In this document: positions 1 through 12,741 of the stretch, piece by piece
Layout: every line of letters starts with the position of its first letter
How positions within the stretch are numbered: the first letter of the stretch is position 1
Assembly: GCA_907163375.1 (NCBI GenBank)
Contig: CAJQUW010000503.1
Location: forward strand, 124,001 to 188,000
Origin: Prostheceraeus crozeri
Lineage: Eukaryota; Platyhelminthes; Polycladida; Euryleptidae
DNA length: 64,000 bases
Reading direction: 5' to 3'
Program-made: the position numbers and the translations under genes
The notes under the pieces: generated by a model
What the model was told of the DNA's origin: nothing
The model's input: only the letters and a program-made list of their open reading frames with translations
Database searches by the model: none

Positions 1-1
1 T

Positions 2-464
2 AGGAATTCAGTTTGCTGTCCTAAGTTCATTACATTCATGAATGAAAAACATAAAATTTCAACACGTACCGATAACATTGTTCTCTCGATGAAATTTCAA
101 ATGAAATTACAAATTTCTCCTAATAAGCTTTTCATGGGAATTAATCTGTCAAATAGGACGACAGATTTGATTAGTCGCAGATTTTCTGTAAGCGTTAATA
201 CAGAAGAACTAATCACAGAATTAGATAAAATCAATGAAATGAATTTAACCAAAAAAATTGTAGTTGGTTCTTTAGATGTGAAAGCACTCTACCCTAACTT
301 AGACATTGAATTTTCCATTGAAAAGGTATGCGAGATGTTCCGCAACAGCAAATTAACAATATCAGGGATTGATTTCGAAGAAGTTGGCTTGTACTTAGCT
401 TTGAATGCAAGCAAAGAAGAACTTCAGAAGATAGGGTTATTGAGATTTTATCCAACAAGAAAAT
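2..464 (+). pseudogene. 5' part of an old GIY-YIG reverse-transcriptase element
   Basis: The frame is open from the window edge and carries an RT-like motif LDVKALYPNLDIEF followed by GLYLALNASKEEL and PTRK. In animal retroelements of the Penelope-like type this run is followed by a PPTITG block. That block is not here but at about 2630, so the gene is interrupted after base 464. The right half is annotated at 2598-3926. The N-terminus lies outside the window. Family assignment is from motif memory; the order of motifs and the clean rejoining of the frame across the insertion are seen directly. Confidence 0.6.
453..464. repeat. Target-site duplication, left copy
   Basis: The 12-mer CAACAAGAAAAT occurs here and again at 2598-2609, exactly where the older element is broken and resumed. 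Removing the intervening DNA and one copy restores the reading frame across the break. The length suits Penelope-like insertion, which usually gives duplications of roughly this size. Confidence 0.7.
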
Positions 465-480
465 CGAGGATAAGAGGAAG

Positions 481-2264
481 CTTCCGGCAGAAGAAAGCGA
501 TGATCTTCGAGAAGCAGTAAAACAGGTTTTGTACAACGCAAAGCCTCCACAATCGAATATTACCAAACTTGAAGAGCAATCATTAAAGACACTAAAAAGA
601 AAATCGAAAGATGTCGTTATCCTCCCAGCAGACAAAGGAAATTCAACGGTGTTGCTGAATAGAGTTGATTATGAATCGAAGCTACTCAATGTTGTCTCTT
701 CACCCTGCTTCTCAAAGCTGACGAAGGATCCTACAACGAAGATTCAGAACAAGTTAGTGAAACTATTAAAAAACATTGAATCGAAGCAAGAAATGTCACG
801 GCATGAACGTTTAAGTTGGACCGTAACGGACCCCAATCCTCCTCAATTATATGGACTTCCAAAAGTACATAAATATAGTGTTCCTTTACGTCCAATCGTC
901 ACATTCATTAACTCTCCGACGTATCACGTTTGCTCTATGTTGGCTTCTCTTCTTTCCCCTTATGCAGAAAACTATGATCGACGTCTTAAGAATTCTCAAG
1001 ATTTGTGCTCAATCTTACGTTCAATGACAATTAGTCACGATCAATGTATGGTGAGTTATGATGTTAATAATCTGTTTGGGTCCGTGCCAGCCAACGAAGC
1101 TGTTGTCATTGCCAAACATCATCTTCGAAGTGATACTCGACTGTGTGATCGAACTCATCTATCTCTACAGTCCATTGAACAACTGTTGGATATTTGTACA
1201 GAAATAACTTACTTCATGTGCTTTGACGTATTTTATACTACATGTTCCTGCCCAATGGGTTCACCATTATCTCCGATTCTCTGTGAACTGTTTCTACAGG
1301 ACTTAGAAAGCAAACTTTTCTCGTTGCCTAACTTCGGAACTCTTACATTTCATCGCTACGTTGATGACGCCTTTGTGATTCAACAAGAACGACGAAGAAA
1401 CCTTCTTCAGTAAACTGAACCAAATGCATCATAACATCAGTTTCTCTCGGGAGCTGGAAGCAAACGGACGATTGTCGATGCTGGACGTCGAGATATCGAG
1501 AAACGGATCTAGGTGTGAACTTTCTGTACACCGGAAGCCTACCAACACTAATCATCTACTCCAGTTTTCTTCCAACCATCCTTTTCATGTAAAGACAGGA
1601 ATTATCAAATGCTTCGTTGATCGAGCGATGACAGTTTGTGACTCGAAGTTCGTTGACGAAGAAATCAAGTTCTTGAAGAAAATATTTTCGGCGAACGGTT
1701 ATCCATTGCATGTCTGGAATAGATATGCACATCGACAAATGGTAGCAAGAGAAGTCAATCATCAAGAAGACTGTAAAGGTACGGTCTACATTCCTTATAT
1801 CAAAGGCTTGAGTGAAAAAGTCAGAAGAATTTGTCACCGTCATGATTTAGCTGTCAACTTCAAAAGAAGTAAGAGTCTACGTGAACATTTGATGAAGGTA
1901 AAAAAGCCAAATGACGACCCCAAAGGATGCATTTACCAAGTGAAATGCCAAGACTGTGATCGTTTCTACATAGGGGTAAAGCGGGAGAAGATGTAGTACC
2001 CGAATGAAGGAGCACAGATATGACATCAAAAGTGTAAGTGAACGATCTGCGGTATCCCAGCACACGCATACTCACCTCCACAGACCGAATTTTCCTCCAA
2101 ATATTCTGGCTGTGGACACCAATCTTTATTCAAGGCGGGTCAAAGAAGCGATATTCATACAAATGAATCGAGATTTGGCGTACAATAGAGACGATGGATT
2201 GGAATTGAGTAGTATTTGGATGCCATTACTAAGAAAGAACAGACAACAATTTTATGTTCCGTGA
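481..2264 (+). pseudogene. PLE polyprotein: reverse transcriptase plus GIY-YIG endonuclease (broken)
   Basis: PLE proteins copy RNA into DNA and cut the target with a GIY-YIG nuclease. Motifs appear in order: PADKG, LYGLPKVHK with PLRPIV, motif A SYDVNNLFGSVP, motif B CPMGSPLSPILCELF, motif C HRYVDDAFVI, then LSMLDVEI and the GIY-YIG start GCIYQVKCQDCDRFYIG. The coding run changes frame near 1395 (stop at 1411-1413) and again near 1990 (stop at 1994-1996); the last piece, 2004-2264, carries the nuclease C-terminal half with KEAIFIQMN and the closing SIWMPLL-type motif. At least two frameshifts make it a pseudogene. The region 481-528 is open in the same frame, upstream of the first good start. 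Confidence 0.8.
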
Positions 2265-2471
2265 TTTCGTTTTTGAATCTCTGTAAATTATGCTTTTATC
2301 ATATTTGTACTTATATTATTTAAACAGTAATAGCTTTTTTACCTTATTTTGCCTCGAGGATTTTTGTTTTTAGTGTAAACGACGGATTATTGTTTGATAT
2401 TGATTTCATAGACATTGATTTCTTGAAGGTTAATCTGACTTTCATGTGTACATCGCTTCATTCGTTCACTC

Positions 2472-2501
2472 CTGAAGAAGGTGTGCTGTAAGCCACCGAA
2501 A
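2472..2501 (+). ncRNA. Hammerhead-ribozyme-like core at a PLE 3' end
   Basis: The sequence has CTGAAGA (consensus CUGANGA), a short stem GGTG/CACC and GAAA, the conserved core order of a hammerhead. PLEs are known to carry such motifs. Helices I and III are not obvious here, so activity is doubtful. Confidence 0.35.
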
Positions 2502-2597
2502 GCTCGAGTTAATAGATTTATATTTATCAGACAGACGTTTTCCGGAAATATTCACTTGACATTCTAACAAAAACCTGTCTGCAAGAATGTTCTCTCA

Positions 2598-2609
2598 CAA
2601 CAAGAAAAT
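2598..2609. repeat. Target-site duplication, right copy
   Basis: Second copy of the 12-mer found at 453-464; it marks the 3' boundary of the nested PLE. Confidence 0.7.
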
Positions 2610-3926
2610 TAAATATTGGTCGACCCCCCCCCCCCCAACAATAACTGGAAATGGAATGGAAGGAGCAAGGAAGAAAATGTACAATCATTGGAGTAAATCG
2701 TCAATTATACCAAATAATGAAAAGTCAAAAAGAGATATACTAACGAAAGCTCTCGAAATTGGATTACGTATACTGATGAAAATGTGTACAAATTTGACAA
2801 TGAAAAAACTTTCAGAAGAATGGAGGTGTTATTGGATTACAATGAAGTGGAGTGATTGCTCAAATAAAAAGCTTAAAGACAAACTAAAAGACCACAACAT
2901 TTACTGCTTAGTTATGAAAAGATATGTAGATGACATTACTCTCATACTTTCACATGAGCCAACAATGAAGAGGAATAAAATAAAATAAGATGATCAAATC
3001 ATGGAATTAGTTTTAAAAATGGGAAATGAAATCCACAGAAGTATACAATTAGAAATTGATTTTCCTTCAAAGCACGATGACAACGAGCTACCAATTCTCG
3101 ACTTAAAAGTATGGATGGAATCAATAAGTAGTGATGACCGGGACAACATGTATGTAGTCCATTACACGAGTTTTATGCAAAAGAAGTGTCGTCGAAATGA
3201 TGATACACGCTAAATCAGCAGTCTCATGGAGCATGAAAAGAACAGCAGCTACTCAACAACTTCTACGAGTCATGCTTAATTGCAGTAAACTTTTAACACG
3301 GCAAAATGCAACAAAACATGTAACAGATATGGAGAAACGATTGCAATTCTCTGGACATTATTAGACTTTTCGAGTAGAAGTCACAAAATCTGCTTTACTT
3401 GCTTACAACAACATTTTCGAAGATAACAGGAAGAACGTGCGACCAATGTATCGACCAAAGTCATGGAAATACGCGTTTAATGAGCGGAGAAAAAATAAAC
3501 AAAGAAGGAAGAAAACCTGGTATCAAATGGGGAATTGTAATAGCGTTCTTTTCAAAGCAGAACCACCAAGCAGTTCTCAAAAAAGAATTTGGGAAATACG
3601 AAAGTTGTCTGAGAATGGAAGTCATCGTGAAGACTGGAACAGCGTTGAAATCAAAATTACAAAAATCACATCCATTTCGAAAAACAAAATGCCAATAAGA
3701 ATGCTGATTGTGCAAATCAGGAGGAAAAGGAAATTGTGAATTAACAGGAATAACTTATGAGATAGAATGTGACAATTGTAAAGCAATATATGCTAGTGAA
3801 ACGTCGAGAAATGTGAGGAAAAGATCTAATGATCGCATCAAGCAATCGAAGGAAAAACAAGAATCATCTGTATTATGTACACACTGTGAAAACCAACATG
3901 AACCAACAAGAAAGCAATTTTCATAA
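2598..3926 (+). pseudogene. 3' part of the old GIY-YIG retroelement
   Basis: This continues the gene broken at 464. It shows PPTITGNG, KALEIGLR, motif C RYVDDITLIL (about 2917-2946), ELPILDLKVW (about 3090), RPMYRPKSW (about 3440), VKTGTALKSKLQKSHPF, and a zinc-binding GIY-YIG start with GGKGNCELTGITYEIECDNC then IYASETSRN (about 3720-3810). The expected G of the YIG motif is replaced. The motifs lie in at least four frame segments (2587-2988, 3001-3213, 3399-3698/3437-3739, 3708-3926), so it is dead. A poly-C run at 2624-2636 probably altered the spacing just after the break. Confidence 0.65.
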
Positions 3927-4017
3927 TTCGAATAAGTAATTCCAATTAAGTTAAGTCCTTATTATATCGCATGTACTTGCATTAGTCCCTTTCCTATTGA
4001 AACCTTATACGGATAGG

Positions 4018-4622
4018 CACAAAATTAAATATTTTGTTTATCTGCTTCGGTTTGCTAGAAATGTGATTAATACGAAATCGCGCACATAAAGGAACCTATT
4101 AAGTTGGCAAAAAGGAATTCCTAGTACCTTACAGAGATAGGAAAAAAGTCGTGCGTCGCTTGCGGATTAATGTGAGTTCCAGCAAAGTGCTTTGATTGCC
4201 ACAATTCATTCAGATTCGAAGAATTCAGATCATTGCGCACAAGTGTTCCCCATAATGTTGGCCCTTCCGATCATTATTAAAAAAAGTAGCAGGCGTACGA
4301 AAATTAGTTCACTTGATGTTTTCACATCATCTCCTCGGCATTGTCATTGTATAGTTCACACACTGAATCGAATGTTAGCTAGACGATGTGTGTTTTGGTG
4401 TGTGCGAAGTGATATCACAGCACGCACGCATATCTCTCTGGCTCTGGTGCCCTCTGCTGAAAGCTTATTGTTTGCCATTTCCAATAGCAAGCGATACACG
4501 TGTTATCCATTCAAGAAGGAGCAAGTTGTCTAATTCTGAGAAGTGCCATTTCGATATTAAGGCTACATATAACCCTTCCTTTCTAGAAAACCGAAGCGCG
4601 CGAAGATGAATCTAATTCTGTG
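4018..4622. mobile_element. MITE family 1, copy A (605 bp)
   Basis: It starts CACAAAATTA and ends TAATTCTGTG, an inverted pair with one mismatch. It is flanked by a perfect 9-bp duplication ACGGATAGG (4009-4017 and 4623-4631). Much of it aligns by eye with copy B at 15447-15967, for example around GATTCGAAGAATTCAGATCA and CCGATCATTATTAAAAAA. There is no transposase ORF, so it is non-autonomous. The 8-9 bp duplication suggests the hAT or Mutator superfamily. Confidence 0.7.
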
Positions 4623-4631
4623 ACGGATAGG

Positions 4632-7617
4632 ATTCGGCAGTAGTAGAGTTTCATTACTATGTGCCTAATTAGTTGACATAATAGCATTCATGGATGATAA
4701 CATTTCATTTTGATTTAATTACTGGCATTTATCATTTTCACTTAAGCATATTGCCTTGACCTTATAGATTGACTGTACTAAAATGAAGTAATTGAACAAA
4801 ACTTCAACATGAACGTTACAGGAGTGCATCATAATAACACAATGGAAAGGCAAACCGCAAAAGCCGTACTTATTAGAAATAAAAATGAACAAAACACATG
4901 AAACTGATTAATAACGAAACAGAATGGAGCCATCAAATATACCAGCATTAACAGGAGGATGCATGAAAATGTACTGTGGCCAGTTTACACAGAAATGTGC
5001 TATGTTGACTTCATTGTCTTTGACATCACTATCTTTCTCCATTCACCCATGATATCCTTAATACTATACTTTCCAGATTTGATTTTAAAATCATAGTCCT
5101 TTTTTGATGAGTTCACTTTAAATTAAAAATCTGATTGAGAAGGGCGGTTCGCCGAAACATATTTTAGAAAAACAAAAGAAAATTATTATATGTGCATCGA
5201 AAGATTAATTTAAATTGCTTTAATTAAAATGTTATCGAAACCTTTCTTTACAAATTCAGTTTATATTGCAAGAAATCACTCATACTATATATTGATTAAG
5301 TTATTACACAATTTCCCTATGTATCCTTCTCATTTTGGAATACTCACTTGTCTATGATATATGCGTCTATATGTGCACATAGGTCTACATGAGCAGAAGT
5401 AAGTTTTCAGTCATTGGACTCAAATTGCACTTCTTATGTAGCTTCCTTGATTTTCTTTCATTCCAGAGCCTAATAGAGTCTACTCTCAAGAAAACTTTGG
5501 TATCGATTTACTGCTATCGCATTGCTTCATCGTTGTTCGAAGAGAGTAAATTGATTCTACGCCATCCATGAGATTTCAAGGAGAGCTGCATTTGGTCACA
5601 ATAGTAGTTTGTCAATGAGGCAATAGGAAAAGTGACTGTCTCCAGCCAAAAAAGAAATTGATGAGAAGAAGAAAGTGATAGTTTCATAGCTTAAATGACA
5701 ACATTTAAAAGTAATGGAATGGGAAAATATTCGAAAAGCCATTACTAAAAAGCTTGAAGCATTTCTGAGAACAAGCAACTGCATCATGCTCATAATGCGA
5801 GTAGGATACAGCTTTAATTTTTCATGCATGGAGTGACATGCAATATTTCCTTGTATCATGCATGAAGCCGCAATAAAGTATTTTTGCATAAATCAATATC
5901 TAAATCACTCATTTTTGTAATATAGTTTAGTGTAATTACCGGAACGCAGTAATTGATTGAAATTATTCAATTAAGCCTATAATGATATGTATTAAAATTG
6001 GCTTAATGTGGAACAGTTAGGCAACTAGGGGGTTGCGCGATGATCAGGCTGCGAATGGTGCGAATGACTTATAAGTTATAACCACGACTGTGGACTCGGT
6101 CGGTTTGTAGCCAAAGGGTCTGCCTCAGGTCCGACTTACGACTACAGATTTAAAGCAGAATTTTAGAGTCCCATAGATTATCAGATTCATAAGCACATCT
6201 CTGCAATTCGAGACTCTTGCAGAAGTAAGTCCTGATGTGTCGAAGCAAACCACGAACAGTTTATCTAATCAATAAAAAAGGTATGCTTTATACATTGTAT
6301 GTCAGCATACCACCTATCTCTTGATAGTACTCAGACGCTGACTAATGATGATTCCCTTCAAAAGTTTACGGACACCGAATTCCCTTTTGCACTTAAGTTA
6401 CATGGCTGTTGAACCATGCCGGCGATAGATTTTATTTTAAGGTACAACTGCTCCACAGTGAATTGAACATCATGAGCCAAAAAAAAGAAAGTAACAAGCT
6501 CACCGAATTTCCCTCATCGCTTGAAAAATAAAGTAAATTGCCATTTATAGTGGTGGGATAATTTTGGGACGCTGGTCAGATTTTTTCCTGCTGAGATTTA
6601 GTTCATTATTTAATAAGACGAAGTGTTCCTCTTACGCTGAATTAACTGTCAGCCGGGAAATTAATCGGGCATGTACGTAATGCAAAAGTTACTGAGCTCT
6701 CAGTACAAAACGAAGCTTTAAGTCTTGTAGACTTGCAGTATTATAGCTATTAAATTACATCTCTCATACACCTACTGGATTTCCCTGCTTTGCTGATAGG
6801 CCCCTATCGAAATTCATGCAACGCAAAATTAGTCATGCATTATTGTATTGCTGAAAATGTTTTTACATGTAAGTCCGCAGTAAGTACAAGATAAGGCTCA
6901 AAAGTCCGGAGTCCCTGCTTGTAGTTAAAAGCATGCTGCTAAATATGTCCAAAACTAAAGTGGTTTTTGTCTGTAAAAGCAACTGAGATGCAACGTTTCC
7001 TTTTTATTCGATATTCATGAAAGTTGTATTCTTCTCTTACTTCTCTATAACTGCTGCTCAAACCAGACTACTTACTTTAAGTAGCAAATATAGATCGATG
7101 ATTCTTCATGCAGAATTCATTATGAGAGATGAAAAAAAGTTGTTGATGATGTAAAGATGAGTTAGTCTCAGGAAAACACGTTCTCCATAGACGTAATTGC
7201 TCACCTGAATGAGTTCAAAAGCGCCTTCAGAATACTAAATCAGATGCACTTTCATTCAGTGTGGTATTTTACTTTTTATTAGCTAATTTCTCTCTCCACA
7301 CAGCCAGATGTAACTATCCTGTATGTTTTTGCGATATCTAATCGGAAAAATTATATGTTCCGGTTCCGTTAGCGACGATTTGAATCATATCAGTGTCAGT
7401 GTCACGTTGGGGATTTGATTGGTGGTCACAAGAATAGGGATCCAGAAAGCATGGGAATGATGGCAATGCTGAAATGAGGTTAGTGCATGTATACGATGTG
7501 TTATTCGAGCATTCGACATGAGTACTTTCAAAGCATTAAGAGACATTGAAATCAGCAACTGTGTCGGAATTTAATCAGGCAGTCAATAAGAAAAAGTTTT
7601 GTTTATGACTTACCATG
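4632..7617. other. No gene recognised
   Basis: This is AT-rich unique-looking sequence with only short random ORFs. At 5131-5157 there is GGCG/CGCC followed by GAAA after CTGATTGAGA, which looks like a degenerate hammerhead core and may mark the 3' end of the old retroelement that starts at the window edge. Confidence 0.4.
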
Positions 7618-7619
7618 TA

Positions 7620-8977
7620 AGGTGGGTGAGGTGAATAAGGCCCACCTAACAGACTTAGAGGTCTACAGTCTTCAATTTTTGATTAAATACTACGAATTCA
7701 TATTCAAATTATCTATTTCTGGTGCAGTTGACATGTGTGAGAAGTTCATCTCGATTATTGCGAAACTTCCGGTGTACGAGCAAAAAGATGAAAAATCACC
7801 GAGTGGGCCTTATTACCGACACGTGTAGGTAATAAGGCCCACTTTTGTTTTTATCTAATATATTCAATTTACGTAGCTTATAAGTCATTTCTAACATCTG
7901 GCTATATACAATGGATTGTATTCACCCTCTGGTACGAAAATTGGTATAATGAGATTAGATCTAATATATTCTTGTAATTCAGAGTTAGGACTTAAGTAAG
8001 CCCCTATGTAAAAAAAAGAAAAACGAAAATTGTTCATTCAAAAACATCGACTTTTATTGAAAAACAAAAGATATTTTTAACACGGGGAAAAATAACTATA
8101 TGATGGTGAAACCTTGTATTTGGTATTGCATAATCTCTCTATTATGTTATCAGTCATAAACACAGACTTTAGGCCTACACTGGAACAGTCAGAACAAACA
8201 ATTAGGAGCTAATCTATCGTCACTTCCATGACTTAAACCAACACAATCTAATCAATTGTGTATACCCAATTAGTCATCACATGCCATACACTGTCTCATA
8301 GGTCTACATTATTTAACTTTTCATCTTCCTCACAAATTTTGCAATCCCACGATTCATTGCCAGCTTGCTCATCTTTTCTACAATTAAGCTTGGGCCTACT
8401 GTTTTGCTTCTTGGATAGAACAGGGGCTTGCTTAAAGCGCTTTTTATTAGTAAAAAGTTTTTTTTAAGTAGTTGTGCTTTCTACGTAAGACTGCGCTTAC
8501 GTTTACGTGGATCTGACTTTCGTTGGATTTTCGGAGTACTGATTATACTGTGATAGGCCCGGGCCTTATTACCAGCATTTTGTATGGGCCTTATTGGCTA
8601 CATTGACATCGTTTTATAATCAGTGTTATTTCTTACTTTCCCGAACTCAAAAATCAAACTACTACATAAGGTCATAGAGAGGATGCGCCAGAGATAATTT
8701 TCCATGTTAAGAGCTCATCTACATCAACATTTTGTGTCATGAAATCCTTGAACAAATGAAGAGCAAACATTAGATCAACGAAGAAATTTGAATATACTTT
8801 TTTTTGAGATGCTGTAGAATCTGATCCACTTGACTAAAATCGATAAAACTTCTGACACTTAATTGAAATTAGATATATTTTCAATTCTTTTTTGTTGCGC
8901 TCAAATTCGTTAAGCAGTTTCCGAGATCTAGTAAGTGGGCCTTATTACCAGCTGGACCTTATTCACCTCACCCACCT
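7620..8977. mobile_element. TA-flanked inverted-repeat DNA transposon, non-autonomous (1.36 kb)
   Basis: The left terminus AGGTGGGTGAGGTGAATAAG recurs inverted at the right end, and both ends abut a TA dinucleotide (7618-7619 and 8978-8979). The motif GGGCCTTATTACC or its complement recurs inside at 7802-7817, 7828-7843, 8561-8573 and 8934-8949, with a variant at 8586. The first pair forms a perfect 16-bp palindrome around a 10-bp centre. No transposase is recognisable. A 68-codon ORF (7622-7828) begins in the terminus and ends in the palindrome, so it is probably fortuitous. The superfamily is uncertain; the TA duplication fits Tc1/mariner-like elements. Confidence 0.75.
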
Positions 8978-8979
8978 TA

Positions 8980-11900
8980 TATCTTTACGTAATATTTTTG
9001 CGCTGGAAATCATCAAATGCTTTGGATTTAGATGACCACGGTTAAATCCCAAGAAGTATATTCTGTGATATAATAATATAGAAAATATACTACTTACATG
9101 CTTTTCAGTAGAAAGGCATAGAAGTATCATAATATTATTAGCAGAATTAAATATTAAGTTCAGAACCTTGAACATAGAACAAGAGATATAATGTAAAAGA
9201 TGTCCTATAGTAATATATTCATAGACTGCTGCATCAACATACTCGTATATCTTAGGCATTATTCAGGTATTAAATTCACTGCTAGAAGGAATTGAGATAA
9301 TTAATCTACTTGTCAGATGGAAGTTAAAGTCAGAAATTGCAAACTTCCCAAAAGATTCTGAAAGTAAAGCTTGGTAATTGATATTCACTAACATGAACTG
9401 AACAGCACATGTGAAATTAATTGTTTATGGACAACAAGAGAGTTATCAATTTCTAATGGTGCACATTTGGAAAATAGTTGTTCGAGTATTATGTAAGCTG
9501 TAAGGAAGTGCTAATTATGTATATCTAATTCAAATTTTCGCATAGTTTGTAGATCACTTTAATGTGACGGCTAATGAGTAGAATATCACAGTTTAATACT
9601 ACTGCATACGAAAACATGACATGCGTATGTAATCATCTGTAATAGGTCACTCATCTGTAATGCAAGAGGTCATAATATATAAAAACACTGATTCAGTACG
9701 GTAGAAACAACGATTAATTAGCTTTACCATCGACCGTAAGAAGGCGCTGGATGCCGAAGGCCCGTCTTGTGTAAATTGTTTTCTTTAGCTTAAAACTAAT
9801 GTCGACAAAAACTTTGGGGGTCTGTTTAACAACGATTAAGCTTCTAGGCTCGCTTCCTAGCCAAAAATCATGTCAATACATTTTCCAAGTTCTTTCCCAA
9901 ATTGCTATTGCGCTTGTCGGTAAATTGAGGATCTGAACTATGGCTACTGGTAATTGATTTCAGTTTGTATATAAAGCTGAAATGAATGCGACAATGTTTC
10001 TCGGAAAATTTTTATGTCAAAATCCATTCTATGGCAGCACCATCAAAGCAAAATCTTATTATAGTCGCTTGATTGGCATTTGTGATCGAAAAGTATAGAT
10101 CGAAGCATTGAGTTTTCAGGCAATTCCGATAAACGAAATCATGCAAGATTAATCTTCACAGACCACGATCCGCATAAGAAGAACCGAGTGAAGACCTTTT
10201 TTAAAGTAACCACCCATTAATAATAAAAGTTTGTACAAATAGTAGCAGAACGGAAATTGTTCACTTCTTCCGAGCGGCCAAAATAGGGAATTGTAAAGTT
10301 TTTGGTCGTTATAATTCTCAGAACTTTAGGACGTAGCATCGTTTCGCAGTTTCTGATGATGGAAGTTTTTGGGAGAACAAGTAACAAATATATCAAATGT
10401 GAAAATGTGATATAATAGATCTATCTAATAAATAACTAACAGATCTTTATTAATTACCGCTCACAGATTTTTTATTCTGGATGTGCAATCGACCACAATC
10501 ATGATTCAGGCAAACAATCAGTCAGCCTTTTTAAATGTAAGTTTGCTTCTTCAAAAAGAAAGAGTATTTTCAATCCTGTTAATTGCTAAGGAGTTATTGC
10601 CAGTGTGCGAAGTTGAAAACCTTTTTAGAAAATTTTCCATTTTTCAAATTTTTCAGGAAAATTTTCCGTTCTTTGCAATTAAATATTTTTTAAATGTAAA
10701 TCCACTGATGTGTTTAAAAGTCAATATGATATAATGTAATCTAAGAAGTATTTCAAACGCGCAGAATTCTTAATTATAACAGAAATTAGAGTAATTAATG
10801 TACATATAGGTTCTACGAACCGTGGTTTGCGCATGTTCATAATTTCGTCTTCTAGCTTCTATCAGTGTTCAGCAATTATATTGATGGTTCTCATCGAACC
10901 ATGGACATGATGATATGAACACAAAACATGCCTATTGTGCAAAATCTTCAGTCGACAAAATTCATCCGATTAGGTTTTAATGTAGGATGAGACATTGTTG
11001 GAAATAAAGAAATTCCTTAGGCCCTACTTTGTGGATTTCACCAATGAACTTTCGAATTCTGGGATCAATCGAATAGGCCCGGAGCTTCATAAAAGTAGAT
11101 TCATATTTTTAGAATTTACCTAGACTACATGAAGTTCCATTATCCCATGAAGATATTTCCGGCTTATGCTATAAACATAATTAAAAAATGAGGATATTTT
11201 GGCATCGTGAAAAACTCATGTCAAATTGTGTACTAACTTCAACAAATATAGCGAAATTATTATGTTTGTCCAACGACAAAACTTTTGCCTCTTTGTTAAT
11301 GTTGTGTTAAAGATTATGTAAGAATCATACAACTTCACTTAGAGCACAAGTAAATGGGAATTGGTGATTTAGGCCTAGCTAGGTACCGTACAATTAATTT
11401 TCAAAATTATAGGTGTGTAGACCTGTGAACATAAGAAAATAATGGCACGAGTACATGGTTTCATTAATAAATATCGAGTCGTTCATCATTTCAGGGTTTT
11501 AATTTCCTCCCTTCCTGTCAAATTCTTAGATTATCAGTTTGATTGATCCATTTGCCGGTCAAACAAGATGAATTTGTTCATAAATTGTGAGAAAAATTCT
11601 TTCTACTGCCAATAAATGTATTGTATATTTAGAAAGTATACATAATTAGAGGATGATCAAAGTTCTGTCAACTAAAATCATAATCGAGCTAATAATAAAA
11701 GTCTGTCGATGGTCAAGTGTTATTTATAGACTGTGTGGCAATGGATTATATCCAATAGCCTCACGAGTTTGATTCACTAGTACAGCGATAACTTGTAGGA
11801 CACAATTCAATAAACGTGGAAATCTTTGAAGTTGCAAAAGGATCGACGCACAGTCCGAGTCGGTATTTTCTTGCAAAGAGCCATTTTGGATGATATTGCC

Positions 11901-12419
11901 TCTCATCAACACCTACCGGTATATGGCTGTATTACCTGTGGCTGTTTGTATTAAGATTCATTCAGGTTTCCTAACCCACTTATGCCAAAACTATTTTTAA
12001 AAGTGAATTTTATTTTTTTCTAAAAAAATCAAATGCAATTTTCGGGTGTTCTAGGCATTGTACGAGGTCGGGAATAGTGCCATTAGAACAGCGTTGATCT
12101 CTTCTTTATATTTGGTCACGCTGAGGATATCTGTTTAAAAATGCGGGTCTAAATGTTAGTTTAAACGAACATAAGGCATAAATTGGTCAAAAAAACTCAA
12201 TCTAAGAAAAATATAACCGAACAACTTATGAACAAAGTTGTCAACTTAATTTAACCGCAGTTCTAAAGCTAAGTTTTACCGCTCTGTGCTTATTTTCATA
12301 CCTAGTCTTACTGGAACCGAGTTTCAAGTCATCATATTAACCATGGCCTTTTTACTTCAAGTTCAAAAGTTATTTTGAAATCACTGGAAGAATTCTTATT
12401 ACTAAAATAAAACAATGTA
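8980..12419. other. No gene recognised
   Basis: This is AT-rich sequence with short ORFs only. I saw no terminal repeats, RNA genes or protein motifs. Confidence 0.4.
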
Positions 12420-12631
12420 CATCCGAGATTTACATTATCATACGTTACAGAAGCAACAGAGAATCTAAATACAGAGACAAAAAATTCTACCAAAACTTAA
12501 AAAAATACATGCTCCAATACAAGATGGAAAATGTAATAATGATGGGAGATCCAAATGGGAGAATTGGGTTGGAAAATGACAACAAAAATCTTGGTCTCCT
12601 AAAGAGAAAATCCGAAGATTTAACTGTTAAT

Positions 12632-12741
12632 GTCATAGTGAATCTCACTTCCGTTTGTGTCGTCTCCCCAAGAAAAGAGTCGTCTCGGGGAGTGTGATTC
12701 ACTATGAAATTAAATAACCTCCCGTCAGCTGCCATCAACTG
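12632..12741. mobile_element. Small insertion within the LINE endonuclease
   Basis: The 12-mer TTAACTGTTAAT occurs at 12620-12631 and 12742-12753. Taking out the DNA between them rejoins the endonuclease reading frame. The insert holds an imperfect inverted repeat (ATAGTGAATC / GATTCACTAT with CTCCCC / GGGGAG). It may be a small SINE- or MITE-like element. Confidence 0.45.

Larger units (their letters stand above)
465..2597 (+). mobile_element. Penelope-like element nested in the older element
   Basis: The insertion is bounded by the 12-bp duplication. It holds a decayed PLE coding region in three frames and a 3' untranslated tail of about 330 bp with a hammerhead-like core at 2472-2501. The length of about 2.1 kb is short for a PLE, so the 5' end is probably truncated. 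Confidence 0.65.

Noticed and set aside
7622-7828. 68-codon ORF at the left end of the TA-flanked element
   Set aside because: Starts in the terminal repeat and ends in the palindrome; no transposase motif.
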